This document shows positions 1 through 10,521 of a stretch of 64,000 nucleotides of DNA, in pieces (position 1 is the first letter of the stretch; every line of letters starts with the position of its first letter). The notes under the pieces are model-generated. The model had not been told where the DNA came from and made no database searches. It worked only from the letters and a program-made list of their open reading frames with translations. Position numbers and translations under genes: made by a program. The stretch comes from Pannonibacter indicus (GTDB lineage Bacteria; Pseudomonadota; Alphaproteobacteria; Rhizobiales; Stappiaceae), in the NCBI RefSeq assembly GCF_001418225.1, contig NZ_LIPT01000002.1:248001-312000 (forward strand). The letters are read 5' to 3'.

Positions 1-886
1 GCGTGATGGTGTCCGACGAATCCGAGCCGACGATGATCTTGGAACCGCTGGTATCTGCTTCGACTGCAGCGGTGCCGGTTGCCGTAAATGTGCCGGATCC
101 ATCATCCGTCAGGCCAAGGGTCGTCAGGTCAGCCGCCGTGAGTCCGGTGTTTGTGCCGCCGGCGGTGACGTTCGAGACGGAGATCGTGCTGGTTGCACCC
201 TTCGTCTTGTCCGTCAGGACCAGAGCGCCTGTGCCGGTATCCGCCGAAGCCGTCACGCCGGTCTTGCTGGTCTGAGCATTGATCGCGGTGATCAAGTCGT
301 CGATGGTAATTTCGCCGGCGGTGGTGGCGCCAACAGTCAGCTCGATGGACGTGCCTTTGAGATCAAAACTCAGCGTATCGCCATCATCACCGGTAATGCT
401 GGCCGTCAATGTGGTGGTGGCAGTCGCCGCGGTCGCGGCCGTTGCGATGTCCTTGGTGAAGTCACTGGTGCCGTCGAGCAGGCTCTGGCCGTTGTAACGG
501 GTGCTTGAGGCGATGCCGTCGATTTCGTCCTGCAGTTCGGCGAACTCGGCCTGAATGTAGGCGCGCTCGGTATCGGTCACGGTACCGGAGGCGGACTGCG
601 AGGCCAGCACCTTCATACGTTGCAGGATGTCGCTGACGTTTGATGCCGCACCATCAGCCGTCTGCAGGATCGAGATGCCGTGCGAGGCATTGGTCGAGGC
701 CTGCTCGAGAGCGGCAACGTCCGACTTGATCTTGGTGGAGATCGCCAGGCCCGCTGCGTCATCGGAGGCCTTGGTGATCCGCGAGCCGCTGGCCAGCTTG
801 GCCAGAGAGTCAGACTGGCTGGCCGAGTTGGAGTTCAGATAGCGAACAGCGGTGTTCGCTGCGGTGTTTGTCGTGATAACGGGCAT
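1..886 (-). CDS. Flagellin, 3' end cut by window edge
   Basis: Structural subunit of the flagellar filament, exported by the flagellar type III system. Translated from the ATG at 886-884, the protein opens MPVITTNTAANTAVRYLNSN and runs into the conserved N-terminal D0/D1 helices (LASGSRITKASDDAAGLAIS, then LQTADGAASNVSDILQRMK and the SSTRYNGQSLLDG motif). It then enters a Thr/Ala/Gly-rich variable central region. No stop codon occurs before the window edge, so about 295 codons are present and the C-terminal D0/D1 part is missing. A GGAGT ribosome binding site at 891-895 fixes the start. Flagellin genes often occur in tandem in Rhizobiales; nothing else flagellar is visible here. Family assignment is secure; which flagellin paralogue it is cannot be told. 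Confidence 0.93.
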   Translation of the reverse strand, partial: MPVITTNTAANTAVRYLNSNSASQSDSLAKLASGSRITKASDDAAGLAISTKIKSDVAALEQASTNASHGISILQTADGAASNVSDILQRMKVLASQSASGTVTDTERAYIQAEFAELQDEIDGIASSTRYNGQSLLDGTSDFTKDIATAATAATATTTLTASITGDDGDTLSFDLKGTSIELTVGATTAGEITIDDLITAINAQTSKTGVTASADTGTGALVLTDKTKGATSTISVSNVTAGGTNTGLTAADLTTLGLTDDGSGTFTATGTAAVEADTSGSKIIVGSDSSDTIT

Positions 887-937
887 GGACTACTCCTGAT
901 ATCCTTGAATCCACGCCAAGTATTCGGGCGCGGTACG

Positions 938-988
938 GACGCATGTCCTTGCGTCTGCCCATTTCAACGAATGAAGCCGCCCATTTCA
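938..988 (-). promoter_or_regulatory. Flagellin 5' leader: small hairpin and a direct repeat
   Basis: Within the 136-base gap upstream of the flagellin start lie a 6-bp inverted repeat (GACGCA at 938-943, TGCGTC at 950-955) and two copies of GCCCATTTCA (957-966 and 979-988) whose starts are 22 bp apart, about two helical turns. Flagellin mRNA leaders in alphaproteobacteria are known targets of FlbT/FlaF control, so a structured leader is plausible, but I see no clear sigma-28 or sigma-54 promoter. Confidence 0.3.
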
Positions 989-1022
989 GGCGCAGGAAAG
1001 AGCCTGCCGTCAGAGTTTTTTG

Positions 1023-1718
1023 TTAATCATTTGTAAACGAGGCAAGGATTTCACTTGCCCGGTTACGCAAAAGATGGCGCAATTTCTGGCGTCCCCGCTT
1101 CAGAAGAGACTCCACGGCAAAGACGGACGTTTCCATGATTTCCGCAATCTCGGCGTTGGACAGGTTCTCGTGATAGGAGAAGACAAGGGCAATCCGCTGA
1201 GGATCGGGCAGTTGCCCCATCGCCGCGCTCAACAGGAAAGCGGCCTCCTCCTGCATCATTGCCTGAACCTGATCCGCGGCACGGTCGGCAATCTCGGGTG
1301 CAGCTTCCATGGTCTCTGTGCGCGGGCGGCGAAGCTGGTCGATGCAGCGGTTGGTGACGACGCGGAACAGCCAGGTGGAGAAACGCGCCTTGCCGGGCTG
1401 CCATTCTCCCCGCCTTGTCCAGACCTGCATGAAAGCGTCCTGAACCACATCTTCGGCATCCGTGGGATTGCGCAGAATGCGAATGGCGACTGCGTAAGCC
1501 TTGTCGACATGACGTTCCACAAGAATGCGGAAAGCTACATCGTTCCCAAGGCCGATGGCATGGAGCAGTGCATCATCCGACGCATCCTGCAGGCGCGTCA
1601 AAGGATCCCTGCCATGCGCGCCTGTTGCCACTGCCGTCTGTCCAGCGTCTCCGGGCCCTACCCCAGCCCGGGAAAGTGTTGCGAAGCCCATGCCCATACC
1701 CTCGGCTGCACCAGTCAC
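1023..1718 (-). CDS. ECF-type sigma-70 family RNA polymerase sigma factor
   Basis: Directs RNA polymerase to a specific promoter set. Region 2 is visible as FRILVERHVDKAYAVAIRIL followed by DAEDVVQDAFMQVW and STWLFRVVTNRCID (core binding and -10 recognition). Region 4 is the C-terminal segment LPDPQRIALVFSYHENLSNA with its helix-turn-helix NAEIAEIMETSVFAVESLLKR. The protein is up to 231 residues, longer than most ECF factors because of about 45 Gly/Ala-rich residues before region 2. The GTG at 1718 has no strong ribosome binding site, so a downstream start is possible. No anti-sigma factor gene is adjacent: the neighbours are flagellin and tetR on the same strand. The regulon cannot be inferred from sequence. 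Confidence 0.85.
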   Translation of the reverse strand: MTGAAEGMGMGFATLSRAGVGPGDAGQTAVATGAHGRDPLTRLQDASDDALLHAIGLGNDVAFRILVERHVDKAYAVAIRILRNPTDAEDVVQDAFMQVWTRRGEWQPGKARFSTWLFRVVTNRCIDQLRRPRTETMEAAPEIADRAADQVQAMMQEEAAFLLSAAMGQLPDPQRIALVFSYHENLSNAEIAEIMETSVFAVESLLKRGRQKLRHLLRNRASEILASFTND

Positions 1719-1835
1719 GCGCGAACAAGGAATGCTGCGCTCCAGCCTATAACGGGGCAGGCTTCCCGATCAGGCGCGAGAAAATGCAAAAACTCAATTT
1801 TTTCAAATACTTAATGAGAATTTTTTGCCTATCTG

Positions 1836-1854
1836 CCCGGCAGTTTTTGCCGGG
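1836..1854. repeat. Perfect 7-bp inverted repeat in AT-rich gap
   Basis: CCCGGCA (1836-1842) and TGCCGGG (1848-1854) flank a 5-base loop within the AT-rich gap 1719-1928 between tetR and the sigma factor gene (both minus strand). It lacks a run of T on either side immediately after the stem, so it is not a convincing terminator. It could be a weak terminator of tetR or an operator for the sigma factor gene. Confidence 0.3.
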
Positions 1855-1928
1855 TATGCCGGCGAGAACAAAAAATGGCTCAGCAGCCAAGGACTTGCAG
1901 GGCCGTGCCGGGCGGCAGGAATTGCCCT

Positions 1929-2666
1929 TCATGCCTTTTCCCTCCGGGCGATACCTTGCAAAAAAATCCGGATGCAGAGCGCCAGATGCTGTTTTCGCAG
2001 TGCGTGGTCGCGGAAAGGCTCCGCCTGTCCGCCGTGCGGCTTGAGGATGCCCAGAACCATGTCGAGGAAGATCTTGGCGGTCAGCATCGGATCCTCCACC
2101 GCCAGTTCACCGGCAGCGGCCCGCTCTTCCAGCCAACTGGCCAGCAGCACCTGGGCCGCACGGCCGCCATGCTCGCGCATCAAGGGATTCAGGTCCGGAT
2201 TGCGCGGCAATTCATGCATCATCATGTGCATGAAGTTGAACCGGTCGAGATCGCGCTCTGCGTCGAGGTCCAGCCGGACGATGGCTGCCAGCGCCTGTTC
2301 CGGCGCCAGATGGCTGTAGTCGCCGGGCAGGGCAAGCAGCGAGAAACGGTGCGAGGTGACGACGGCCGCAAATAGGCTGGCCTTGGAGGGAAACAGCTCA
2401 TAGACGGTGCGCTTGGATATGCGGCAAGCCTTGGCCACCTGCTCCATCGTCGTGCCACCGTAGCCTTGAGCAGAAAACAGCGGCACCGCGGCCCGCACGA
2501 TCATCTGCACCTGCACATTCCGGGGCGCCCCTGGCGGGCGGCCACGCTTGCGGACGGCTGGCGGGAGCCCGTCAGGCAAGTGTTGCGATGCAGGTTCCGG
2601 AAGCTCCCCCGTCACGCTGCCGTTGCATAGCAGATCAGGGTGCGCAGCATTCCCCATCCTTACCAT
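1929..2666 (-). CDS. TetR-family transcriptional repressor, probable regulator of the divergent efflux operon
   Basis: DNA-binding repressor of the TetR family, 245 residues. After a roughly 45-residue Pro/Arg-rich lead, the N-terminal domain shows the typical helix-turn-helix (IVRAAVPLFSAQGYGGTTME, then VAKACRISKRTVYELFPSKA). The C-terminal part resembles TetR_C ligand-binding helices (DPMLTAKIFLDMVLGILKPH). The ATG at 2666 is used here; an in-frame ATG at 2657 is an alternative. The gene is divergent from the tripartite efflux operon, separated by 104 bp containing a palindrome, an arrangement usual for TetR repressors of drug exporters. The effector is unknown. Confidence 0.85.
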   Translation of the reverse strand: MVRMGNAAHPDLLCNGSVTGELPEPASQHLPDGLPPAVRKRGRPPGAPRNVQVQMIVRAAVPLFSAQGYGGTTMEQVAKACRISKRTVYELFPSKASLFAAVVTSHRFSLLALPGDYSHLAPEQALAAIVRLDLDAERDLDRFNFMHMMMHELPRNPDLNPLMREHGGRAAQVLLASWLEERAAAGELAVEDPMLTAKIFLDMVLGILKPHGGQAEPFRDHALRKQHLALCIRIFLQGIARREKA

Positions 2667-2703
2667 TTTCCGTCCATGTTACAAATAATGACACTTAGTC
2701 CCA

Positions 2704-2732
2704 TTGACGAAGCATCGTCGAAAATTTAGGTA
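2704..2732 (+). promoter_or_regulatory. Candidate efflux-operon promoter overlapped by a TetR-type palindrome
   Basis: TTGACG at 2704-2709 could be a -35 element, with a weak -10-like TTAGGT/TAGGTA around 2726-2732. The -35 overlaps the inverted repeat GACGA-N4-TCGTC (2706-2719). Repressor binding there would block RNA polymerase, as expected for the divergent tetR gene. The -10 match is poor, so this is a proposal. Confidence 0.4.
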
Positions 2733-2770
2733 CCATTGCGTTTCTTAATTCGACCACGGCGGTTCTGTCC

Positions 2771-4288
2771 ATGCGTTCCGTGATTTCGTTAAAATTATCT
2801 TCCAATTTGTTTCCAGACAGAAACAAAAGGCGCAAAATAGCATTCCCATTGCTTCTGAGTGTTTCTACACTCCTTGCGGGATGTGCCGTTGGTCCGGACT
2901 ACACCAGCCCCCAGATGACCTTGTCCGGGGCCTACAGCAATTCCGCCGGAAAGGATCAGAACCAGCGGGCTGAACTGGCGCGCTGGTGGGAGCGCCTGGG
3001 CGATCCGGTTCTGAACCAGCTGGTCGAAACCGCGATCCGGCAGAACCTTGATGTCGCCACGGCCAAGGCAAAGGTGCGGGAAGCGCGGGCGTCATATGCC
3101 AAGGATGCGGGCGGGCTTCTGCCCTCTGCCAATGGCTCCGGCAGCGCCAGCCGCTCCCGCTCTTCCGGTGACGCGCCGAAGATGAGCAATCTCTTTCAGG
3201 CCGGCGCCGATGCCAGCTGGGAGGTGGATCTGTTTGGAGCCAATGCCCGGACTGCAGAAGCCTCGCGTTATGGCCTCGACGCTGCAGAGGAAGATCTGTG
3301 TGCCACGATGGTTACGCTCATAGGCGACATCACCACCTATTACGCGCAGGCCCGCGCCTATCAGGCCCGCATCGCCCTTGCCCGGCGCACTGCAAATTCT
3401 CAGAACGAGACTGTCCGTCTGACGCAGTCCAAGTTTGATGCCGGCGCCGTGTCTGCATCCGACGTGGCCAACGCCACCGGACAGGCCGCAACGACCGAAG
3501 CAAACATTCCAGGCCTGCAGATATCCTATGCCGAATCCCTGCACCGGCTGGGCGTGCTGACGGGCGGGGAGCCTGCCTCTCTAGCTGGCGTCATGACCAA
3601 GACCCGCCCTATTCCCCGGCCGAAGCTGCCGCTTCCCGTGGGCGTGCCCGCAGATCTTCTCAACTCCCGGCCTGACCTGAAGGTGCTGGAGCGCAAGCTG
3701 GCGCAAGCCACCGCCTCCATTGGCGCGGCGGAAGCTGCACGCTATCCGGCCATCAGCCTGACGGGCAACATCAGCACCTCAGCAGCCAAGACCGGAGATC
3801 TTGCAAAGAACTCCTCCATCAGCTGGTCCTTTGGCCCCACCCTCAGTGTGCCGCTGTTCAATGGCGGTTCGCTGGCGGCAGCAGCCGATGTGGCAAGAGC
3901 CCAGCGTGACGAAAGCTTCCTCGCCTACCGTCAGGGTGTTCTGGAGGCGCTGGAAGAGGTTGAAAATGCACTGGTCAGCCTAAGCCAGCAGCGCCAGCGC
4001 ACGGGCAAGCTGGCAACGGCCGTCAATGCATACCGTCAGGCGGCGGACCTTGCCCGTTCGCAATACCGCAATGGCTCCAGCAGCTTCCTGGATGTGCTCG
4101 ACGCGGAGCGTTCGCTCTACAGCGCCGAAGATTCGCTGATCACGAGCCAGCTTGCGATCGTGACCGCCTATATCAGTCTCAACCGCAGTCTTGGCGGGGG
4201 ATGGGACGGTGCAGTTGACACAGCAACGCCAGCCGTCGTGGACGTCCGGACGGGCCCGCACCTGCGCAAGCTGGCAAAAGACAACTGA
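2771..4288 (+). CDS. RND/ABC efflux outer-membrane channel lipoprotein (NodT/OprM type)
   Basis: Outer-membrane factor forming the TolC-like exit duct of a tripartite exporter. The 505-residue protein has an N-terminal lipoprotein signal ending in the lipobox LLAGC, followed by AVGPDYTSP, typical of the NodT family. Two repeated outer-membrane efflux domains follow. Characteristic pieces are WWERLGDPVLNQLVE near the mature N-terminus, ASWEVDLFGANARTAEASR, and the second-repeat counterpart WSFGPTLSVPLFNGG. It is the first gene of a three-gene operon with the MacA-like adaptor and MacB-like permease, and it faces the tetR repressor. E. coli MacAB borrows TolC; here the duct is encoded in the same operon. 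The substrate is not deducible. Confidence 0.92.
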   Translation: MRSVISLKLSSNLFPDRNKRRKIAFPLLLSVSTLLAGCAVGPDYTSPQMTLSGAYSNSAGKDQNQRAELARWWERLGDPVLNQLVETAIRQNLDVATAKAKVREARASYAKDAGGLLPSANGSGSASRSRSSGDAPKMSNLFQAGADASWEVDLFGANARTAEASRYGLDAAEEDLCATMVTLIGDITTYYAQARAYQARIALARRTANSQNETVRLTQSKFDAGAVSASDVANATGQAATTEANIPGLQISYAESLHRLGVLTGGEPASLAGVMTKTRPIPRPKLPLPVGVPADLLNSRPDLKVLERKLAQATASIGAAEAARYPAISLTGNISTSAAKTGDLAKNSSISWSFGPTLSVPLFNGGSLAAAADVARAQRDESFLAYRQGVLEALEEVENALVSLSQQRQRTGKLATAVNAYRQAADLARSQYRNGSSSFLDVLDAERSLYSAEDSLITSQLAIVTAYISLNRSLGGGWDGAVDTATPAVVDVRTGPHLRKLAKDN

Positions 4289-4351
4289 TGCAGCGCCGGG
4301 CGCGAACCATGTGCGCTCCAGCCCTGCCCTGTGATGAAAGCAGTGTTCACG

Positions 4352-5584
4352 ATGAACGCAACCAAACCGAGGAAGAAGGCGCGCTGGCTCCTCACGGCCG
4401 CCGTGCTGGCCGCTGCTGCGGGCGGCATCTACTACGCCCGTACCTCCATGCAGGCAGATACCGGGCCAACGGTCATGACCGCCCCCGTACGCAAGGGCAC
4501 CATTGAGGAAACCGTGCTGGCGACCGGCATTCTGAAGCCGGCGAAGCTTGTGGCCGTCGGCGCACAGGCTTCTGGCCGCATCACCTCGCTGAAGGTGTCC
4601 CTTGGACAGGAATTGAAGGCCGGTGACCTCGTAGCCGAGATTGACGCCACGACCCAGACCAACAACCTGCGCACCTCGGAGGCAGCTCTGGCCAATGTGG
4701 AAGCGCAGCGGGTGGAGAAGGAGGCATCACTCAGGCTTGCCAGCATCTCGCTGGAGCGCCAGCAGAAACTTCTCGCACAGAATGCCACCTCCAGGGCGGA
4801 TTTCGATACGGCTGATTCAGAGGTGAAAACCATCGAGGCGCAGATCAAGGCGCTGGATGCGCAGATCATCGAGGCGCAGGTGGCCGTTGAAACCGCCAAG
4901 GCAAACCTTGGCTACACCCGCATCACCGCGCCGATGGACGGCACGGTTCTGGCCATCGTCAACCAGCAGGGCCAGACCGTGAATGCCACGCAGTCGGCCC
5001 CGACGATCATCATCATGGGCCAGCTGGATGTCATGACGGTCAGGGCCGAGATATCCGAAGCAGACGTGGTGAAGGTGAAGCCGGGGGCAGAAGTCTATTT
5101 CAACGTTCTGGGCGCGCCGGACACGAAATATCAGGCGCATCTTGAGTCCATCGAGCCCGCACCGGAATCGATCACCAGCGACAGTTCCGTCAGCGGCTCG
5201 TCCACATCGTCCTCGTCCAGTTCCACAAGCACGGAAGCCATCTATTACAATGGCATATTCAACGTACCCAATCCGGATGGCCTGCTGCGCACCTACATGA
5301 CGGCAGAAGTGACCATCGTGCTGGGCAAGGCGGAAAACGTGCCCGTGATCCCGGCAACCGCGCTGGGTGCCCGCAATGCGGATGGCAGCTACAATGTTCA
5401 GGTCATGGGCGGCACCGGCACCATAGAGACACGGCGGGTGAAAACGGGCCTCAATGACAAGATCAACGTTGAGATCAAGTCCGGCCTGTCCGAAGGCGAC
5501 CGTGTCGTGACCGGAACACTGGATGCCAGTGCCGCAAGGACATTCACACCCCGTGGCCCCGGCGGCCCGGCAATGGGAATTTGA
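4352..5584 (+). CDS. macA: MacA-like periplasmic adaptor (membrane fusion protein)
   Basis: Links the inner-membrane ABC permease to the outer-membrane channel. The protein has an N-terminal membrane anchor (WLLTAAVLAAAAGGIYYA), a barrel-sandwich/lipoyl half (ILKPAKLVAVGAQASGRITS), a long alpha-helical hairpin (about residues 100-190), the second lipoyl half (TRITAPMDGTVLAIVNQQGQ), beta-barrel and membrane-proximal domains. An unusual Ser/Thr-rich stretch of about 20 residues (DNA about 5175-5235) interrupts the beta-barrel region. The start is uncertain: ATG 4352 is chosen because the anchor follows directly, but ATG 4334 and GTG 4331 are in frame and none has a good ribosome binding site. 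It ends 12 bases before macB, so the two are co-transcribed. Confidence 0.88.
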   Translation: MNATKPRKKARWLLTAAVLAAAAGGIYYARTSMQADTGPTVMTAPVRKGTIEETVLATGILKPAKLVAVGAQASGRITSLKVSLGQELKAGDLVAEIDATTQTNNLRTSEAALANVEAQRVEKEASLRLASISLERQQKLLAQNATSRADFDTADSEVKTIEAQIKALDAQIIEAQVAVETAKANLGYTRITAPMDGTVLAIVNQQGQTVNATQSAPTIIIMGQLDVMTVRAEISEADVVKVKPGAEVYFNVLGAPDTKYQAHLESIEPAPESITSDSSVSGSSTSSSSSSTSTEAIYYNGIFNVPNPDGLLRTYMTAEVTIVLGKAENVPVIPATALGARNADGSYNVQVMGGTGTIETRRVKTGLNDKINVEIKSGLSEGDRVVTGTLDASAARTFTPRGPGGPAMGI

Positions 5585-5596
5585 GGCCCAAAGAGC

Positions 5597-7561
5597 ATGG
5601 CGGAACCTCTGATCAGCCTCAAGGGCCTCATCCGCACCTTTCCTGCCGGGGACGGCGAAGTTGCGGTCCTCAAGGGCATCAATCTTGAGATAGCCCAGGG
5701 AGAGTTCGTGTCCATCATCGGCCAGTCCGGTTCGGGCAAGTCGACCTTGATGAATATTCTCGGCTGCCTCGATACCCCCAGCAGCGGCAGCTACCGCATT
5801 GACGGGCGTGAAACAGCCGATCTTCAGCCCGATGATCTGGCGGCTCTGAGGCGTGAAAGGTTCGGCTTCATCTTCCAGCGCTACAATCTGCTGGCCGAGC
5901 TGACGGCGCTTGGCAATGTGGAGGTGCCTGCCGTTTATGCCGGACTTGCCCCGGCGGACCGGCGGCGGCGGGCGGCCGGTATTCTGGAGCGGCTGGGCCT
6001 TGGCGACCGGATGGAGCACCGCCCGCCGCAGCTATCGGGCGGGCAGCAGCAGCGCGTCTCCATCGCCCGTGCCCTGATGAACGGCGGCGACATCATCCTC
6101 GCCGACGAGCCAACGGGAGCGCTGGACTCCCGCAGCGGACAGGACGTCCTCGACATTCTGCGCGAGCTGAACCGTGAGGGGAAGACGGTCATCATCGTCA
6201 CCCATGACGCCAATGTGGCGGCCCTGGCCGGGCGCACCATCGAGATCCGCGATGGCGAGATCGTTGCCGATTACAGGCAGGACAAACAGGCCGGTGCGGC
6301 CGCCGTTTCCGCAGCCCCGCAGGAGGCGCCGCACCGTTCGGTCCGGGGACTGACAGCCTGGGCGGACCGCTTCCGGGAGGCGTTCCAGATGGCGCTTCTG
6401 TCCATGAAGGCCCACAAGCTGCGCACCTTCCTGACCATGCTCGGCATCATCATCGGCATTGCCTCCGTGGTGAGTGTCGTGGCGCTTGGCGCCGGGACAC
6501 GGGAGAAGGTGCTGGCCAACATCGCCAGCCTCGGTACCAGCACGCTGGAAATCTTCCCCGGCAAGGACTTCGGCGATGCGCGCTCCGGCAAGGTGACGAC
6601 GCTGGTGATTTCCGACGCCAAGGAACTCGCCAGGCAGCCCTACCTGCGCGCCGTGACCCCGACCGTCTCGACCAGCGTCACCCTGCGCTACGGCTCAAAG
6701 GAGGCCTCCGCCCTCGTCAACGGAGTCAGTTCCGCCTATTTCGATGCCAAGGGCACCAAGATTGCCACGGGCCAGTTTTTCGATGCTCGCAGCGAGCACA
6801 GTCTCGATGCTGTCGCCGTCATCGACGAGAACACCCGCAAGACCCTGTTTGCCAATGAACCGGACGGGGCTGTCGGCAAGGTTCTGCTGATCAACAACGT
6901 GCCCGCCCGCATCGTCGGCGTGGCCCAGCCCCAGCAGGGCGGCTTCGGCAGCAGCCAGAATCTCTCCGTGTTCCTGCCCTACACCACCGTGCAGGCCCGC
7001 CTCACCGGCTCCAGCACCCTGCGCAGCATCACCGTGCGGGTGGAGGATGATGTGGACATGAAGCTGGCCGAGCAGATGGTCACCGCCTTCCTGACTCAGC
7101 GCCACGGCACCAAGGACTTCTTCATCCTCAACACCGACGACATCCGCCAGTCCATCACCAGCACCACCGCGACCATGACACTGCTGATCGCCGCCATTGC
7201 CGTGATTTCGCTGATCGTCGGCGGCATCGGGGTGATGAACATCATGCTTGTCACCGTCTCCGAGCGCGTGTCGGAAATCGGCGTGCGCATGGCTGTCGGG
7301 GCGCGGCGGTCCGATATCCTGCAGCAGTTCCTCATCGAAGCCGTCACTGTCTGCATCATCGGCGGGCTGGCGGGCATCGCTACAGCCCTGAGTTTCGGCG
7401 CGCTCTTCCCGCTGTTCACCAGCGACTTCTCGCTGATCTTCTCCAATGCCTCGATTGCCTATGCCTTCGGGATCTCAACCCTGACCGGCATCGTCTTCGG
7501 CTTCCTCCCCGCCCGCAACGCCTCCCGCCTCGACCCCGTGGCCGCGCTCAGCCGGCTATGA
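5597..7561 (+). CDS. macB: MacB-like ABC transporter, fused ATPase and FtsX-type permease
   Basis: Energises the tripartite exporter. The N-terminal half is an ABC ATPase with Walker A GQSGSGKST (about residue 42), signature LSGGQQQR (about 147) and Walker B IILADEPTGALD. A linker leads to the first transmembrane helix (LRTFLTMLGIIIGIASVVSV), a large periplasmic domain, and three C-terminal transmembrane helices with the FtsX-family core VISLIVGGIGVMNIMLVTVSERVSEIGVRM. The length of 654 residues matches MacB (about 650). The start has an AAGAGC ribosome binding site and lies 12 bases after macA. The gene ends 4 bases from the convergent alkB stop, with no terminator between them. MacB homologues move macrolides, peptides, haem precursors or lipopeptides, so the substrate stays open. 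Confidence 0.93.
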   Translation: MAEPLISLKGLIRTFPAGDGEVAVLKGINLEIAQGEFVSIIGQSGSGKSTLMNILGCLDTPSSGSYRIDGRETADLQPDDLAALRRERFGFIFQRYNLLAELTALGNVEVPAVYAGLAPADRRRRAAGILERLGLGDRMEHRPPQLSGGQQQRVSIARALMNGGDIILADEPTGALDSRSGQDVLDILRELNREGKTVIIVTHDANVAALAGRTIEIRDGEIVADYRQDKQAGAAAVSAAPQEAPHRSVRGLTAWADRFREAFQMALLSMKAHKLRTFLTMLGIIIGIASVVSVVALGAGTREKVLANIASLGTSTLEIFPGKDFGDARSGKVTTLVISDAKELARQPYLRAVTPTVSTSVTLRYGSKEASALVNGVSSAYFDAKGTKIATGQFFDARSEHSLDAVAVIDENTRKTLFANEPDGAVGKVLLINNVPARIVGVAQPQQGGFGSSQNLSVFLPYTTVQARLTGSSTLRSITVRVEDDVDMKLAEQMVTAFLTQRHGTKDFFILNTDDIRQSITSTTATMTLLIAAIAVISLIVGGIGVMNIMLVTVSERVSEIGVRMAVGARRSDILQQFLIEAVTVCIIGGLAGIATALSFGALFPLFTSDFSLIFSNASIAYAFGISTLTGIVFGFLPARNASRLDPVAALSRL

Positions 7562-7565
7562 GCTG

Positions 7566-8222
7566 TCAGGCAGGTTTTGTCACCCGGCGGAGCGTCAGGT
7601 TGATGCGGCCGCCGTTTTTCAGAAGAGTGGAGGTGCCCGGATAAATCCTGCCGATGCCGTGGAAGGCAAGCCGGGACGGGCCCTCCAGCAGCAGCACGTC
7701 GCCCGAATTCAGCCGGAACGAGCGGGCAGAGCCCTTGCGGGTGAGGCCGCCGATGCGGAAGAGCGCCGAATCGCCCAGCGAGACGGACAGCACCGGCGCC
7801 TCGAAGGTTTCCTCGTCCCGGTCCTGATGCAGGCCCATCCGGGCGGTCCCGTCATAGAAATTGATCAGGCAGGCTTCAGGTTCCGGGGCATCCGGAGCAA
7901 GCGTATGCCAGAGGTCCTTCAGCACATCCGGCAGGGGCGGCCAGGGCTTTCCCGTCACCGGATGCAGCGGCTGATAGCGGTAGCCGCGAATGTCCGACAC
8001 CCAGCCAAGCGGGCCGCAATTGCTCATGCGCACGGAAAAGGGTTTGCCGTTCTTTGGCATCACCGGGCGGAACAGCGGCGCTTCGGCCACGATGGCCCGC
8101 AGTTGCTCCGCCAGATCGGCCTGTGCGGATAGATCCAGATGGCCGGGCAGGAAGCGCACCCCCTCCGGCAGCGGGCTTTGCCGCTTGCGGGCACTTTCCG
8201 GTGCAGCGTTGTCCAAAGTCAT
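7566..8222 (-). CDS. alkB: AlkB-type alpha-ketoglutarate-dependent DNA/RNA demethylase
   Basis: Fe(II)/2-oxoglutarate dioxygenase that oxidatively removes N1-methyladenine and N3-methylcytosine lesions. The iron ligands are visible as the HxD of GLHQDRDE and the later His in RLAFHGIGRI. The 2-oxoglutarate-binding Arg pair is in the C-terminal GGRINLTLRR (the RxNxTxR motif). The substrate-lid motif YRYQPLHPVTGKPWPPLP is also typical. The start at 8222 is preferred because GGAG lies at 8231-8234; an in-frame extension to 8252 exists. The protein of 218 residues matches E. coli AlkB (216). It is a single gene, divergent from dnaK, convergent with macB, with no ada gene nearby. Confidence 0.93.
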   Translation of the reverse strand: MTLDNAAPESARKRQSPLPEGVRFLPGHLDLSAQADLAEQLRAIVAEAPLFRPVMPKNGKPFSVRMSNCGPLGWVSDIRGYRYQPLHPVTGKPWPPLPDVLKDLWHTLAPDAPEPEACLINFYDGTARMGLHQDRDEETFEAPVLSVSLGDSALFRIGGLTRKGSARSFRLNSGDVLLLEGPSRLAFHGIGRIYPGTSTLLKNGGRINLTLRRVTKPA

Positions 8223-8322
8223 TCCACAGTCTCCGGCAGCCAAAGAACGCAAGTCCGCAAGGCATGTAGCGATCCTTGCGCTGATAAGGGCTTTTGCACA
8301 GCAAGATCAGGCAGGCAGACGC

Positions 8323-8350
8323 CTTGCAGCAAGCCTGTCTCCCGCCTATA
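8323..8350 (+). promoter_or_regulatory. Candidate heat-shock (sigma-32) promoter of dnaK
   Basis: CTTGCA (8323-8328), 16 bases, then CCTATA (8345-8350, in CCTATATAG). This matches the alphaproteobacterial RpoH pattern CTTG-N16/17-CyTATnT and lies about 220 bases before the dnaK start. The hslV gene has a promoter of the same layout (13366-13393). Apart from this promoter I see nothing else definite in the 351-base gap 8223-8573. Confidence 0.6.
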
Positions 8351-8573
8351 TAGCGGTCAAGCTCAGTGCTGACAGGCGGAAAACCTGCTGACAGCCCCGG
8401 ACAAGGCCAAGGGTCAAAACTCGTGATCAGGGCCTCAGGGATCAAAAGGGGCTTGGGCCAGTGCTCCTATGGCGGAGCATCAGGCCTTAAGCGCGCCGGC
8501 ATCACTGATTGTGAAAGGGAGCCGGATTGACGCCGAAACGGGTTTTTCCGGTTTGCTAGAAAGAGAGGAAGAA

Positions 8574-10478
<1,905 letters not shown>

Positions 10479-10484
10479 GTCACT

Positions 10485-10521
10485 GGCACGGCGCGGTTTC
10501 CTCATGGATCCGCGCCGTGCC
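10485..10521 (+). terminator. 12-bp perfect hairpin between dnaK and dnaJ
   Basis: GGCACGGCGCGG (10485-10496) and CCGCGCCGTGCC (10510-10521) form a perfect 12-bp stem with a 13-base loop, starting 6 bases after the dnaK stop. Only a short pyrimidine stretch (GGCTTTCC) follows. It may be a partial terminator or a 3' stabiliser that lets dnaK exceed dnaJ in mRNA level. Both roles are inference. Confidence 0.5.

Noticed and set aside
1836-1854. Terminator for tetR
   Set aside because: Stem is good but neither strand has a T run directly after it.
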